From Bradyrhizobium ottawaense (GTDB lineage Bacteria; Pseudomonadota; Alphaproteobacteria; Rhizobiales; Xanthobacteraceae): 64,000 nt of DNA. Positions 37,671-45,985 of the stretch are shown piece by piece. Position 1 is the first letter of the stretch. Every line of letters starts with the position of its first letter. The notes under the pieces are model-generated. The model made no database searches. It was not told the DNA's origin and saw only the letters and a list, made by a program, of their open reading frames with translations. The stretch is taken from the NCBI RefSeq assembly GCF_900099825.1, contig NZ_LT629693.1:3607001-3671000 (forward strand), read 5' to 3'. A program made the position numbers and the translations under genes.

Positions 37671-37824
37671 GTCGTCCCTGCGAAAGCAGGGACCCATAAC
37701 CACAGGATTTGGTTGTTACGCGAGGCGTCAGCCAAACTGCCTCATCGATAGATCACGCAGTATGGATCCCCCGATGTGCCATTGCATATCTGAGCTCGCG
37801 CTTCGCTTGGCCGGAACGACGGAA
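37671..37824. repeat. dispersed repeat, family H
   Basis: GTCGTCCCTGCGAAAGCAGG GACCCATAACCAC at the left, with a decayed right arm ending GGCCGGAACGACG. I associate it with a frequent Bradyrhizobium intergenic element. Confidence 0.55.
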
Positions 37825-37835
37825 GAGATTCATCA

Positions 37836-38135
37836 TCACCAGAACGGACCAAAGCCGAGGCCGAACGGGAACGGTGCCGGTGCGTAATAGGGATACGGCC
37901 GATAGTAGTACGGCCGCGCGTAGTAGTAGGGCTGATAATAGGGACGATACGGGCGATAGCCGTAGTGACGATAATGGTGCCGATGGTAGCGTCGCGCGCT
38001 GAAGTCGGTCGCAGCTTTCGTGGCGAAACTCTGCGCCTTCACCCGCAGCGTCGCCGCGACGGCCTGGTTGATCGCCGATGGGCCGGCAAACCAAAGTGCG
38101 CCCGCGACAAGGGCGGCGCCGATCAAACGCTTCAT
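37836..38135 (-). CDS. small secreted Tyr/Pro/His-rich protein
   Basis: A 99-aa protein from the ATG at 38135 with AGGAG upstream. Signal peptide MKRLIGAALVAGALWFAGPS with cleavage after about AVAA (residue 28), a short helix TLRVKAQSFATKAATDF, then a low-complexity region of His, Arg, Tyr and Pro (RYHRHHYRHYGYRPYRPYY and similar) ending FGLGFGPFW. It resembles its two neighbours in layout rather than in exact sequence. Probably periplasmic or surface; function unknown. Confidence 0.72.
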   Translation of the reverse strand: MKRLIGAALVAGALWFAGPSAINQAVAATLRVKAQSFATKAATDFSARRYHRHHYRHYGYRPYRPYYQPYYYARPYYYRPYPYYAPAPFPFGLGFGPFW

Positions 38136-38227
38136 GATGAACTCCTGATTGGGATCGATACGCGGATAACGTGAAACCATCGGGCCGGTTTCGCAACCGC
38201 GACATCATGCGCCAGTGACGGCTGAAA

Positions 38228-38260
38228 CGAAAATAGGCCCGCGATCAACGGGCCTATTTG
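38228..38260 (-). terminator. terminator after the 77-aa His-rich gene
   Basis: AATAGGCCCG, loop, CGGGCCTATT, an exact 10-bp stem followed on the minus strand by TTCGTTTC. Also flanked by T residues on the other side, so perhaps bidirectional. Confidence 0.7.
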
Positions 38261-38274
38261 AATTCTGTGAGATA

Positions 38275-38508
38275 TTACCAGCGGCGCCAGTGACGATGAT
38301 GGTGCCAGCGGTGGTGACGATGCCAGCCGCGGTGCCAGCCATGATGATGTCCCCACCTCACTTCGGTGGTATCCGCCTTGATATCCTGCTGCACCGCTGT
38401 GGCGGCGGCGGGATTGCTGAGCGACAGTGCTTGTGCGCGTTCGGTCGGAGCCGCGAGAACGAGCAATGCGCCGACGGCCGCGAGCCCGAGTACTTTCGTC
38501 ACCTGCAT
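38275..38508 (-). CDS. small secreted His/Trp-rich protein
   Basis: A 77-aa protein with signal peptide MQVTKVLGLAAVGALLVLAA and processing near RAQA (residue 27). The mature part ALSLSNPAAATAVQQDIKAD is close in pattern to the linker of the 189-aa protein at 36955, and the C-terminus HHHGWHRGWHRHHRWHHHRH is nearly all His, Trp, Arg and Gly. It looks like a short form of that protein lacking the Gly-rich middle. AAGGAGA precedes the ATG. Metal binding is likely from composition; function is unknown. Confidence 0.72.
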   Translation of the reverse strand: MQVTKVLGLAAVGALLVLAAPTERAQALSLSNPAAATAVQQDIKADTTEVRWGHHHGWHRGWHRHHRWHHHRHWRRW

Positions 38509-38725
38509 CTATGGTCTCCTTGGGTTCATGTGAGCCGCATCGACGCGACGCAGTTCACATGCTGAAGCTGCTCACGTGAATGCGATGTGAATGATTGCGC
38601 CACGAACATGAATGCGGATCACGTATCGTTGTTCCGCAGCGCTGCGACAATATTTTCACGCACGTGCGCAAAACCGGCGTAGACTATCGTCGTATCTTCT
38701 TGAGCTTCTTCTTCAGGAGATCGTC

Positions 38726-38962
38726 ATGACATCATCATGCATACGCAGTTCGATATCGCGCGCTGCGCTCGCAGTTGCCGTGGTCGTTACGGAAGTGTGG
38801 TGGGCCAATGCCGCGCTCGCCTCGCAGGGCCCGGGCGGCGGCATGGGAACCGCAGGTCATCTCACCCAGGTGGCGATGGCGATCCTGGTCTACGGCGCAT
38901 CAGCGCTTGTCGTCGGCGCCGGGCTGATCGGCGCCGCACGCGGACGCCAGGTGCGACGATAG
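38726..38962 (+). CDS. small membrane protein of unknown function
   Basis: A 78-aa protein with AGGAG seven bases before the ATG at 38726. It has two hydrophobic segments, a signal-like one (SSISRAALAVAVVVTEVWWA, near residues 8-27) and a second near residues 46-69 (VAMAILVYGASALVVGAGL), separated by a Gly-rich loop, and ends in RGRQVRR. It is probably an inner-membrane hairpin or a lone helix after cleavage. No family recognised. It converges on the 105-aa gene with a 5-base gap. Confidence 0.6.
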   Translation: MTSSCIRSSISRAALAVAVVVTEVWWANAALASQGPGGGMGTAGHLTQVAMAILVYGASALVVGAGLIGAARGRQVRR

Positions 38963-38967
38963 AGCGC

Positions 38968-39285
38968 TCAGCCGCGCCGCCAGTAGCAGTTCATGCGCGG
39001 GGTGATCACCGCGCCACTCGGCCGGTACTCCTGCACATAGGTCGCGGTGCAATCCCGCACCGCGTTGGGGCCCGGGTTGTAGCGGGGATAGACGTCCAGC
39101 TCCCAATCGGGCCGGTAGATCGGCACGCGCCGCAGCGGCCGGCGGCGTTGGGAAGAGGCGTCCGTGATCGCGGGCGCCGGTGCGCTGCGCAACCCCGACG
39201 ACGCCGTTTGCGCCTGCGCCGACACTCCCGGGAGTAAGAGCCCCGCAAAGGCAGCCAATATTGCGACCGTCACAATCCGCTTCAT
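38968..39285 (-). CDS. small exported protein of unknown function
   Basis: From the ATG at 39285 this is a 105-aa protein. Signal peptide MKRIVTVAILAAFAGLLLPG with cleavage near AQAQ (residue 26), a basic stretch SQRRRPLRRVPIYRPDW and then DVYPRYNPGPNAVRDCTATY, with two cysteines (Cys79, Cys100) that could form a disulfide. YNPGPNAVRDCxAxYVxExRPSG is a pattern I have seen in other Bradyrhizobium exported proteins, without known function. The frame is open upstream but that part lies outside any family pattern. Confidence 0.68.
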   Translation of the reverse strand: MKRIVTVAILAAFAGLLLPGVSAQAQTASSGLRSAPAPAITDASSQRRRPLRRVPIYRPDWELDVYPRYNPGPNAVRDCTATYVQEYRPSGAVITPRMNCYWRRG

Positions 39286-39393
39286 TCCATCCACCCGAGC
39301 CAGATATCGGGCCGTACGGTCTCCGATTGGCGGGCCAAGGTCAACCGTTGCAAGGCAGTATCGACGGCCGGAAACGCACGCTAGAAAGGCGAC

Positions 39394-39792
39394 ATGTGGA
39401 CCGAAGCAAAAGCCCCCTCGCTCGCCGACATGGAAGCCATGGCGCATGAGGTATTCGAGCGCCTGCCGGCGGACTTTCGCACCCTGTGCGAAGGCGTGAT
39501 CCTGCGCGTCGATGATTTTCCGACCGACGAAGTGCTCGACGAGATGCAGGCGCAATCCGAATTCGACCTGCTGGGCCTGTTCCAGGGCACCGGCCTGCCG
39601 CACCAGAGCCATGGCGACATCGCCCGCCTGCCCAACATGATCTGGCTCTACCGCCGGCCGATCCTCGACTACTGGGCCGAGCACGAGGAAACGCTGGGCC
39701 ATATCGTCCGCCACGTCCTGATTCACGAAATCGGACACCATTTCGGGCTCTCGGACGCCGATATGGAGGCGATCGAGGCCAATGCAGGCTAG
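39394..39792 (+). CDS. zincin-like metallopeptidase family protein
   Basis: A 132-aa single-domain protein of the zincin/DUF1025 family often found in actinobacteria and alphaproteobacteria. HEIGHHFG at residues 111-118 supplies the HExxH zinc motif and the third ligand is probably Asp in LSDADME. The middle segment DLLGLFQGTGLPHQSHGDIA is also family-like. There is no signal peptide, so it is cytosolic. Its substrate is unknown. It lies 85 bases upstream of leuD on the same strand. Confidence 0.88.
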   Translation: MWTEAKAPSLADMEAMAHEVFERLPADFRTLCEGVILRVDDFPTDEVLDEMQAQSEFDLLGLFQGTGLPHQSHGDIARLPNMIWLYRRPILDYWAEHEETLGHIVRHVLIHEIGHHFGLSDADMEAIEANAG

Positions 39793-39877
39793 ATTTGCGT
39801 TATTGGGCCTTTTGCCGGGACGGTATTCGCGATAAATGACGGCCCTATCCCTCATTTTTTAGACCGGGAAGCGATCG

Positions 39878-40483
39878 ATGGAAAAGTTCACCACACTGGA
39901 AGGCGTCGCGGCGCCGCTGAAGATCATCAATGTCGACACCGACATGATCATTCCGAAGCAGTATCTGAAGACCATCAAGCGCACCGGCCTCGGCAAGGGG
40001 CTTTTCTCCGAACAGCGCTACAAGGATGACGGCAGCGAGAACCCTGATTTCATCCTCAACAAGCCGGCCTACCGGCATTCCAAGGTGCTGGTTGCCGGCG
40101 ACAATTTCGGCTGCGGCTCGAGCCGCGAGCACGCGCCGTGGGCGCTGCTGGACTTCGGCATCCGCTGCGTGATCTCGACCTCGTTCGGCGACATCTTCTA
40201 CAACAACTGCTTCAAGAACGGCATTCTGCCGATCCGCGTCACCCAGGACGACCTCGACAAGCTGTTCGACGATGCCGACCGCGGCTCCAATGCGACGTTG
40301 TCGATCGATCTCGCCAAGCAGGAGATCCGCGGCCCCGACGGCGGCACGGTGAAGTTCGAGATCGACCCGTTCCGCAAGCATTGCCTGATGAACGGCCTCG
40401 ACGACATCGGACTGACGATGGAGAAGAAGGCCTCGATCGACAGCTACGAAGCCAAGGCGAAAAAAGAGCGCGCCTGGGCCTGA
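39878..40483 (+). CDS. leuD: 3-isopropylmalate dehydratase small subunit
   Basis: The swivel-domain partner of LeuC. The 201-aa protein begins [20 protein letters not shown] and has [20 protein letters not shown], the substrate loop, then [17 protein letters not shown], the conserved core. Length is normal. It is separated from leuC by seven unrelated small genes on both strands, so the two are not in one operon; a terminator follows the stop. Confidence 0.97.
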   Translation: MEKFTTLEGVAAPLKIINVDTDMIIPKQYLKTIKRTGLGKGLFSEQRYKDDGSENPDFILNKPAYRHSKVLVAGDNFGCGSSREHAPWALLDFGIRCVISTSFGDIFYNNCFKNGILPIRVTQDDLDKLFDDADRGSNATLSIDLAKQEIRGPDGGTVKFEIDPFRKHCLMNGLDDIGLTMEKKASIDSYEAKAKKERAWA

Positions 40484-40497
40484 TCCTTTCCGGAAGA

Positions 40498-40527
40498 AGC
40501 CCCGACCAAAAATCGGGGCTCTTTTTT
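40498..40527 (+). terminator. intrinsic terminator of leuD
   Basis: AGCCCCGA, loop CCAAAAA, TCGGGGCT, then CTTTTTT. Confidence 0.92.
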
Positions 40528-40541
40528 ATGAGGCGGCGCGG

Positions 40542-41333
40542 ATGCGGCCTGACGTCGTCAGCTTCTGGCACGGCCCGCTCGACGGGCTAAGGCTGACATG
40601 CCTGCGATCGCAGGTCGCCGCCGGACACAAGGTCACCGTCTACAGTTTCGATCCGCTTCCCGGCCTGCCCGACGGCGTCGGCAATGCCGAGGCTGAAGCG
40701 ATCCTGTCGCATTCCTTTGCCGAACGGCTGCGTCCGCCGCAGCCCGACGGAAGCTGGCGCGACTGGACCATTCTGCAGTTCAGCGATTTCTTCCGCATGC
40801 GGCTGATGGCGGAAAAGGCCGGGCTGTGGCTCGACGCCGACGTGCTGCTGCTGAAGCCGGTCGAGATCGATCCGGCAAAACCATATTTCGCCTGGGAGCG
40901 TCCGCGCCAGCTCGGCAACTCGGTGCTGTATCTGCCGCCGGACGACGCAATCGTGCGTGCGTTCGAAGACCTGATGGAACAGGACGAACTGACGCCGGAC
41001 TGGCTGGCGCTACGCCATCGGCTGACATTTGCGTGGCGACAGTGGCGCGGCCGTTCGAACCGCCTGTCCGATATCAGGGTCGCGATCTACGGCCCGGCTG
41101 CGCTCACCGCACTGGCGCGCCGTGGCGGCGAATTGCAGCACGCGCTGCCGAAGCAATCGTTCTATGCGGTGCATGCCGAGCCGAAACTGTTTTTCGAACG
41201 CTCGAATTTCTCAGCGCTGCTCGCCGACCCCGGCATCATCGGCCTGCACATCTCCCCCAAGGGCCGCGGCGGCGAGAAGCCGATTCCCGGCAGCCTGTAT
41301 GCTTGGGCGGCGGAGACGTTCGGAGCGCCCTGA
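40542..41333 (+). CDS. glycosyltransferase with DXD motif (GT32/capsule-type)
   Basis: A 263-aa protein that resembles sugar-binding-region glycosyltransferases of the GT32 kind. The opening VVSFWHGPLDGLRLTCLRSQ matches the N-terminal strand and the nucleotide site of that group. FSDFFRMRLMAEKAGLWLDA followed by DVLLLKP holds the DAD metal motif at residues 98-100. There is no signal peptide or membrane helix. The sugar donor and acceptor are not predictable; cell-surface polysaccharide is likely. It starts just after the leuD terminator, so it has its own promoter. Confidence 0.8.
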   Translation: MRPDVVSFWHGPLDGLRLTCLRSQVAAGHKVTVYSFDPLPGLPDGVGNAEAEAILSHSFAERLRPPQPDGSWRDWTILQFSDFFRMRLMAEKAGLWLDADVLLLKPVEIDPAKPYFAWERPRQLGNSVLYLPPDDAIVRAFEDLMEQDELTPDWLALRHRLTFAWRQWRGRSNRLSDIRVAIYGPAALTALARRGGELQHALPKQSFYAVHAEPKLFFERSNFSALLADPGIIGLHISPKGRGGEKPIPGSLYAWAAETFGAP

Positions 41334-41494
41334 TCTTACCCTCCCTGGAGGGGGAGGGTCGACGCGAAGCGGCGGGGTGGGGTGATGGTCTCTCCTCACG
41401 AACAGTGCCCGAGTTGAGAGATCACCCCACCCCGTCTCGCTTTTCGCTTCGCTCAATGCGAGCCGACCCTCCCCCTCCAGGGGAGGGTAAGATC
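41332..41494. repeat. 163-base imperfect inverted repeat, family F
   Basis: GATCTTACCCTCCC at the left pairs with GGGAGGGTAAGATC at the right; inner arms GGGGTGGGGTGAT and ATCACCCCACCCC also pair. It lies between the convergent ends of the glycosyltransferase and citE-like genes and may act as a terminator for both. Confidence 0.75.
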
Positions 41495-41508
41495 AGCGCG
41501 CACCGATA

Positions 41509-42387
41509 CTAGCTTCCCATCGCCGCGATCGCGTCGGCAATTTCGATCGTGCGCTTCGCCATCTCGGCGTGCAGCCGTTCCACCATCCGGCCATCGAGCT
41601 GGATCGCGCCGCGTGAGGCGTTTTCCGGCCTGGTGAAAGCCGCGATGATCTTGCGCGCTTCCGCGACCTCTTCGGCCGGCGGCGTGAAGATGGCGTTGCA
41701 GGCATCGATGTGGCTCGGATGGATCAGCGTCTTGCCGTCGAAGCCGAGATCGCGGCCCTGGGCGCATTCGGCGGCAAAGCCGTCGATATTGCCGATGTCG
41801 CCGTAGGGCCCGTCGAGAATTTCCAGCCCGTGCGCGCGCGTCGCCAGGATGCAGTGCGTGATCATCGGGATCATCGCCGCCCGGCCCGGCTGCATCCGGA
41901 TCCGCGTCTCCCGCGAGATATCATTCGGCCCGAACACGAAACCGGCAAGCCTGATTTCGGAATCCTTGGCCGCGGCGGCGAGCTTGTCGGCGTCCAGCAC
42001 CGCGCGCGCGGTCTCGATCATGGCCCAGACCTTGATCGAGGCATCGGCATTGATATCGCTGAGCCGGTTGGCGATGGCGTTGAGATCGTCGACGGTGGAG
42101 ATTTTGGGAACCAGGATGCCGTCCGGTTTGGCCTTGCCGGCCATGCCGACATCGTCGACCCACCAGGGCGTATCGAGGCTGTTGATGCGGATCAAAACCT
42201 CGCGCTTGCCGAACCCGCCGGCCGCAACGGCCTTGGCGATCTGGTCCCGGGCCACCGCCTTGGCGTCCGGCGCCACCGAGTCCTCGAGATCGAGAATGAT
42301 ACCGTCGGCGGGCAGCGTGCGCGCCTTTTCCAGCGCCCGCGCGTTCGATCCCGGCATGAACAACAGGCTGCGGCGCGGACGGGTCAT
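41509..42387 (-). CDS. CoA ester lyase, HpcH/HpaI aldolase (CitE-like) family
   Basis: A 292-aa CitE-like TIM-barrel lyase. The ATG at 42387 gives MTRPRRSLLFMPGSNARALE, the family opening; upstream frame sequence is not conserved-looking. ADGIILDLEDSVAPDAK carries the Mg-binding aspartates, VLIRINSLDTPWW follows, WAMIETARAVLDAD has the catalytic-site Glu, and KTLIHPSHID is near the C-terminus. Stand-alone members cleave malyl-CoA, methylmalyl-CoA or citramalyl-CoA; which one is not certain here. It is divergent from the carbonic anhydrase gene. Confidence 0.88.
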   Translation of the reverse strand: MTRPRRSLLFMPGSNARALEKARTLPADGIILDLEDSVAPDAKAVARDQIAKAVAAGGFGKREVLIRINSLDTPWWVDDVGMAGKAKPDGILVPKISTVDDLNAIANRLSDINADASIKVWAMIETARAVLDADKLAAAAKDSEIRLAGFVFGPNDISRETRIRMQPGRAAMIPMITHCILATRAHGLEILDGPYGDIGNIDGFAAECAQGRDLGFDGKTLIHPSHIDACNAIFTPPAEEVAEARKIIAAFTRPENASRGAIQLDGRMVERLHAEMAKRTIEIADAIAAMGS

Positions 42388-42423
42388 GGGCTGGTTTCCT
42401 CGAGCATTTTTGGAAACCCACGC

Positions 42424-42460
42424 GGCAAATTGGGTTCGACTTCGCCGAATCCAATTTGCC
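42424..42460. repeat. 15-bp stem-loop between the lyase and carbonic anhydrase genes
   Basis: GGCAAATTGGGTTCG, loop ACTTCGC, CGAATCCAATTTGCC, with a single G-T pair. It is in the divergent gap, 36 bases from the lyase start. Either an operator, a leader hairpin, or a repeat copy. Confidence 0.5.
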
Positions 42461-42480
42461 GGTGGCTTGTTGGTTGGGCA

Positions 42481-42530
42481 GTATCCTATCGGAAAACCGG
42501 TGCCCACTTTTCCGGGATCATGCCGTAACA
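42481..42530. repeat. repeat-like sequence of the GGAAAACCGGTGCCCAC type
   Basis: Contains GGAAAACCGGTGCCCACTTT TCCGGGATCATGCC, an element I associate with many Bradyrhizobium intergenic regions. Single copy in this window. Confidence 0.45.
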
Positions 42531-42605
42531 TTTCGGGCCGCGCGCCGAAAGCCTTGTTCCGGTCATCGGCTTATGGTTAGGCAAGGGCCAATCAAGGTGC
42601 AAAAC

Positions 42606-43256
42606 ATGGCTCCCTTTCCCGAACATCTGATCGAAGGCTACCGGACCTTCACCTCGCAGCGGCTGCCGACCGAGCAGACGCGCTACCGGGAACTTTCCGA
42701 GCGCGGCCAGTCGCCCGCGGTCATGGTGATCGGTTGTTGCGATTCCCGGGTGTCGCCGGAAGTGATTTTCGACGCCGGCCCGGGCGAGCTGTTCGTGGTG
42801 CGCAACGTCGCCAATCTGGTGCCGGTGTTCCAGCCCGACGGCGGCGCGCATGGCGTGTCGGCGGCGCTGGAATATGCGGTCCAGGTCTTGCGGGTGAAGC
42901 ACGTCGTGGTGCTCGGCCATGCCCAATGCGGCGGCATCAAAGCCTTCATCGACGATATCGATCCGCTGTCGCCGGGCGACTTCATCGGCAGATGGATGCA
43001 GATGTTCATCAAGCCGGGCGAGAAGGTCAGCCAGCGCGAGCATGAGAGCCGGCAGGATTTTACGACCCGGATCGAAAAGGCCGCGGTGTTTCGCTCACTT
43101 GAAAACCTGATGACGTTTCCGTTCGTGCGCAACAGCGTCGAGCGCGGCGAGATGAGCCTGCATGGCGCCTATTTCGGCGTCGCCGAAGGCTCGCTGTTCG
43201 TGCTCGATCCGAAGGCCAAGGAGTTTCGCGGCGTCAGCGAGATCGCGACGACCTGA
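42606..43256 (+). CDS. beta-class carbonic anhydrase
   Basis: It interconverts CO2 and bicarbonate. From the ATG at 42606 the product has 216 aa; ATG at 42573 would add 11 residues. Zinc ligands are Cys45 in GCCDSRVSPE, His105 and Cys108 in GHAQCGGIKA, with the Asp46-Arg48 dyad present. MAPFPEHLIEGYRTFTSQRL is the family opening. Bicarbonate supply for carboxylases is the likely role. It is alone on its strand, and an 80-base palindromic repeat follows. Confidence 0.95.
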   Translation: MAPFPEHLIEGYRTFTSQRLPTEQTRYRELSERGQSPAVMVIGCCDSRVSPEVIFDAGPGELFVVRNVANLVPVFQPDGGAHGVSAALEYAVQVLRVKHVVVLGHAQCGGIKAFIDDIDPLSPGDFIGRWMQMFIKPGEKVSQREHESRQDFTTRIEKAAVFRSLENLMTFPFVRNSVERGEMSLHGAYFGVAEGSLFVLDPKAKEFRGVSEIATT

Positions 43257-43266
43257 GCCGGCGATT

Positions 43267-43346
43267 CGTAGCCCGGATGAGCGCAGCGACATCCGGGACT
43301 AATACCGACATCACCCCGGATGTCGCTACGCTCATCCGGGCTACGG
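43267..43346. repeat. dispersed palindromic repeat, family D
   Basis: CGTAGCCCGGATGAGCGCAG CGACATCCGGG, a 16-base centre, and the inverted copy ending CTCATCCGGGCTACG. It lies between convergent genes and can fold into a long hairpin. Confidence 0.85.
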
Positions 43347-43364
43347 AATCTTACTCGCCGCCGC

Positions 43365-44399
43365 TTACGCCGCCTTCTTCTTCGCGCTGATCAGCTTGCG
43401 GTTGATCAGGCATTCGGCGATCTGGATCGCGTTCAGGGCGGCGCCCTTGCGCAGATTGTCCGAGACGCACCACAGCGACAGGCCGTTCTCGACCGTATTA
43501 TCCTCACGGATGCGGCTGATATAGGTGGCGTCCTCGCCGGCCGCCTCATATGGCGTGACGTAGCCGCCCGGCTCGTGCTTGTCGATGACGAGGCAACCCG
43601 GCGCGTTGCGCAGGATGTTGCGCGCTTCATCGGCCGTGATCGGGTTGGCGAATTCGATGTTGACGGCTTCGGAATGGCCGACGAAGACAGGCACGCGCAC
43701 GCAGGTCGCGGTCAGCCTGATTTTGGGATCAAGAATCTTCTTGGTCTCCATCATCATCTTCCACTCTTCCTTGGTGTAGCCGTCCTCCATGAACACGTCG
43801 ATCTCGGGGATGACGTTGAAGGCGATACGCTTCGGGAATTTCTTGTTGACCAGTTCGCTGTTGGTGTAGACGGCCTTGGTCTGCGAGAACAGTTCGTCCA
43901 TCGCATCCTTGCCGGCGCCCGACACCGATTGATAGGTCGCGACCACGACGCGGGTGATGGTGGCCTTGTCGTGCAGCGGCTTCAGCGCGACCACCAATTG
44001 CGCAGTGGAGCAGTTCGGGTTGGCGATGATGTTCTTCTTGGTGAAGCCCGCGACCGCGTCCGCATTCACTTCCGGCACGATCAGCGGCACGTCCGGATCC
44101 ATCCGCCAGGCCGACGAATTGTCGATCACCACGGCGCCGGCGGCGCCGATCTTCGGCGACCATTCCTTCGACACCGCGCCACCGGCCGACATCAGGCAGA
44201 TATCGACGTCCGAAAAATCATAGTGCTCGAGCGCTTTGACCTTCAGGGTACGGTCGCCATAGGAGACCTCGACGCCGACGCTGCGGCGCGAGGCCAGCAC
44301 CACGACCTCGTCGGCGGGAAATTTGCGCTCGTCCAGGATGTTGAGCATTTCCCGCCCGACATTGCCGGTCGCACCGACCACCGCGACTTTGTAACCCAT
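43365..44399 (-). CDS. asd: aspartate-semialdehyde dehydrogenase
   Basis: It makes aspartate semialdehyde for lysine, diaminopimelate, threonine and methionine. The 344-aa protein begins MGYKVAVVGATGNVGREMLN with the NADP loop GATGNVG at residues 9-15. The catalytic cysteine is Cys130 in NPNCST; the substrate region GHSEAVNIEFANPI follows. Length is normal for the Gram-positive-like class found in alphaproteobacteria. It is divergent from a hypothetical gene and ends at a palindromic repeat. Confidence 0.96.
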   Translation of the reverse strand: MGYKVAVVGATGNVGREMLNILDERKFPADEVVVLASRRSVGVEVSYGDRTLKVKALEHYDFSDVDICLMSAGGAVSKEWSPKIGAAGAVVIDNSSAWRMDPDVPLIVPEVNADAVAGFTKKNIIANPNCSTAQLVVALKPLHDKATITRVVVATYQSVSGAGKDAMDELFSQTKAVYTNSELVNKKFPKRIAFNVIPEIDVFMEDGYTKEEWKMMMETKKILDPKIRLTATCVRVPVFVGHSEAVNIEFANPITADEARNILRNAPGCLVIDKHEPGGYVTPYEAAGEDATYISRIREDNTVENGLSLWCVSDNLRKGAALNAIQIAECLINRKLISAKKKAA

Positions 44400-44572
44400 C
44401 GTTCACTCTCCGAAGAAAAATGCTTGCCCGCCGCGTCAAGCGGAAAGGGAAGAGGCAGCGCTTCTATGCGAGAAACGCCCGTAAGACAACGTTTTACCGT
44501 GCGTTTGGGCGTTTGATGCATTCGTTTCCGGCCCCACCGGGCCCATCCAATTATACGACAAGAATCCATCCC

Positions 44573-45319
44573 ATGCTGTCGGGCTTTGTCGACGAAGTCT
44601 GCGGCACCGTGGCCCGGCTGTGCGCCTATATGATGACGCTGGCGCTGATGGCCATCGGCGGTATCGCGCTGTGGCAGCAATTGCCGGATGCGACCGCGAT
44701 GGCGCCCTCCATGCGCGATGGCTGGGCGGTGGCGACGCGCTCGGCGCCGGCCTTTGCCGTCAGCCAGTTCATTTTCCAAGGAAAAACAGAAGTTTACGAG
44801 ATATCCCGGCACCCCGAAGGCGGCCGCAAGGACGTCTTCCACTGGAGCGGACCCGACAGCAAACCGGTCGCCGAACTCGAACTCTATCGGCCGGGCGACG
44901 AGCAACAGGCCATCCCCGCCGTCGCGGAAATCGCCGCGCGAATGGACCCGGACGGCGCCCGCGAACTGGAATCCGCCGGGATTGTTGATAGCAAATTCGG
45001 CCCGGTGACCCTGCTCCGCCTGGTCGGCGGTACGGAGAATGCCCGCGCCTGCCTCGGCTTCATGAAGCGCATCGACGATCCCAATTTCCGCATTTCAGGC
45101 TGGTCGTGCCAGGGCGACACGCTCCCGGCCCGCCGCGCCGCGATCGGCTGCATGCTGAACCGACTGATGCTGCTGACGACTGGAAACGAGCCCAAACTGG
45201 CGGAATTATTCGCCCATGCCGAACTCAGGCGAAGCGATTGCACGGCGACTTCAGCGCCGGCGCTGTCCGCGGACTGGCTGACCGGCGCCGACAACCCGCG
45301 GCTGCGCGGCGCGCTTTGA
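44573..45319 (+). CDS. hypothetical protein with one N-terminal membrane helix
   Basis: From the ATG at 44573 the product has 248 aa; an open frame continues 51 codons upstream. Residues about 15-33 (ARLCAYMMTLALMAIGGIAL) form one membrane helix, and the rest is predicted to lie in the periplasm, with cysteines near ARACLGF, GWSCQGD, IGCML and RRSDC, possibly two disulfides. I do not recognise a domain, although proteins with this layout are common near asd in Bradyrhizobium as far as I recall. It is the only gene on its strand here. Confidence 0.7.
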   Translation: MLSGFVDEVCGTVARLCAYMMTLALMAIGGIALWQQLPDATAMAPSMRDGWAVATRSAPAFAVSQFIFQGKTEVYEISRHPEGGRKDVFHWSGPDSKPVAELELYRPGDEQQAIPAVAEIAARMDPDGARELESAGIVDSKFGPVTLLRLVGGTENARACLGFMKRIDDPNFRISGWSCQGDTLPARRAAIGCMLNRLMLLTTGNEPKLAELFAHAELRRSDCTATSAPALSADWLTGADNPRLRGAL

Positions 45320-45535
45320 TACCGGTTGGCCGGACCGGGCTTCCGCAAGCCCCCGCAATTGTGGCGACATCCGGCCAAGACACTGGTTTTCATGAAACTT
45401 TCTCGCTTTGCCAGGCATTATTGTGAGCCGGTGTGGCGCAATTGACCTAGCGACCCCACGTCAGGGGCGGCTACAGTGCCCCAACCAGACGTGACGATCC
45501 GCCAGCCTGCGCGGGTTGACCAGGACGAGGATGTT

Positions 45536-45916
45536 ATGACCCCGAAATTTCCTGCTGCGAGCAAGCTCGCGATGCTGCTTGCTGCCGCGACCATCGCAGC
45601 AGTTACTGCGACCTCCGCCAGCGCCCAGTCGCGGCCGAAGTACGACAAGGACGGCCGCATCGTTTACGGTGCGCAGGGCCCGAACCGGTCCTACCAGCAG
45701 GGTCCGCATACCCGCGTTTACGTCACCACGCGCTCCTGGCTCGACGCCGGCACCGAAGTGCTGCCGGGCGACCGCAAGTTCCAGGACTACGCCTTCCCGC
45801 CGGCGATCGGTTATCCGGATTTCGCGCGCGAAAACAACAACCGCCCGATCGACCGCCAGCCGCTTAACCCGCCGTCGGATCTCGGCGGTGTCCCCACGCC
45901 GTTCCCGCTGTATTGA
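45536..45916 (+). CDS. small exported protein of unknown function
   Basis: From the ATG at 45536 this is a 126-aa protein with signal peptide (MTPKFPAASKLAMLLAAATI, cleavage near ASAQ, residue 31). The mature part is polar: SRPKYDKDGRIVYGAQGPNR, a patch with HTRVYVTTRSWLDAGTEVLP and a Pro/Asn-rich tail ending GGVPTPFPLY. No domain recognised. A strong terminator follows 24 bases after the stop, and codon use looks normal, so it is a real gene of unknown role. Confidence 0.72.
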   Translation: MTPKFPAASKLAMLLAAATIAAVTATSASAQSRPKYDKDGRIVYGAQGPNRSYQQGPHTRVYVTTRSWLDAGTEVLPGDRKFQDYAFPPAIGYPDFARENNNRPIDRQPLNPPSDLGGVPTPFPLY

Positions 45917-45937
45917 TCGCGACCACTTCGCTTCATG

Positions 45938-45971
45938 AAAAAGCCCGGTCTCACGACCGGGCTTTTTGTTT
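45938..45971 (+). terminator. intrinsic terminator
   Basis: AAAAAGCCCGGTC, loop TCAC, GACCGGGCTTTTT. Confidence 0.93.
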
Positions 45972-45985
45972 TGCAGTTTTTATTT

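Noticed and set aside
38968..39855. A single 295-aa protein on the minus strand
   Set aside because: Only the last 105 codons, with their own signal peptide, look real; the upstream part is antisense to the zincin metallopeptidase gene.
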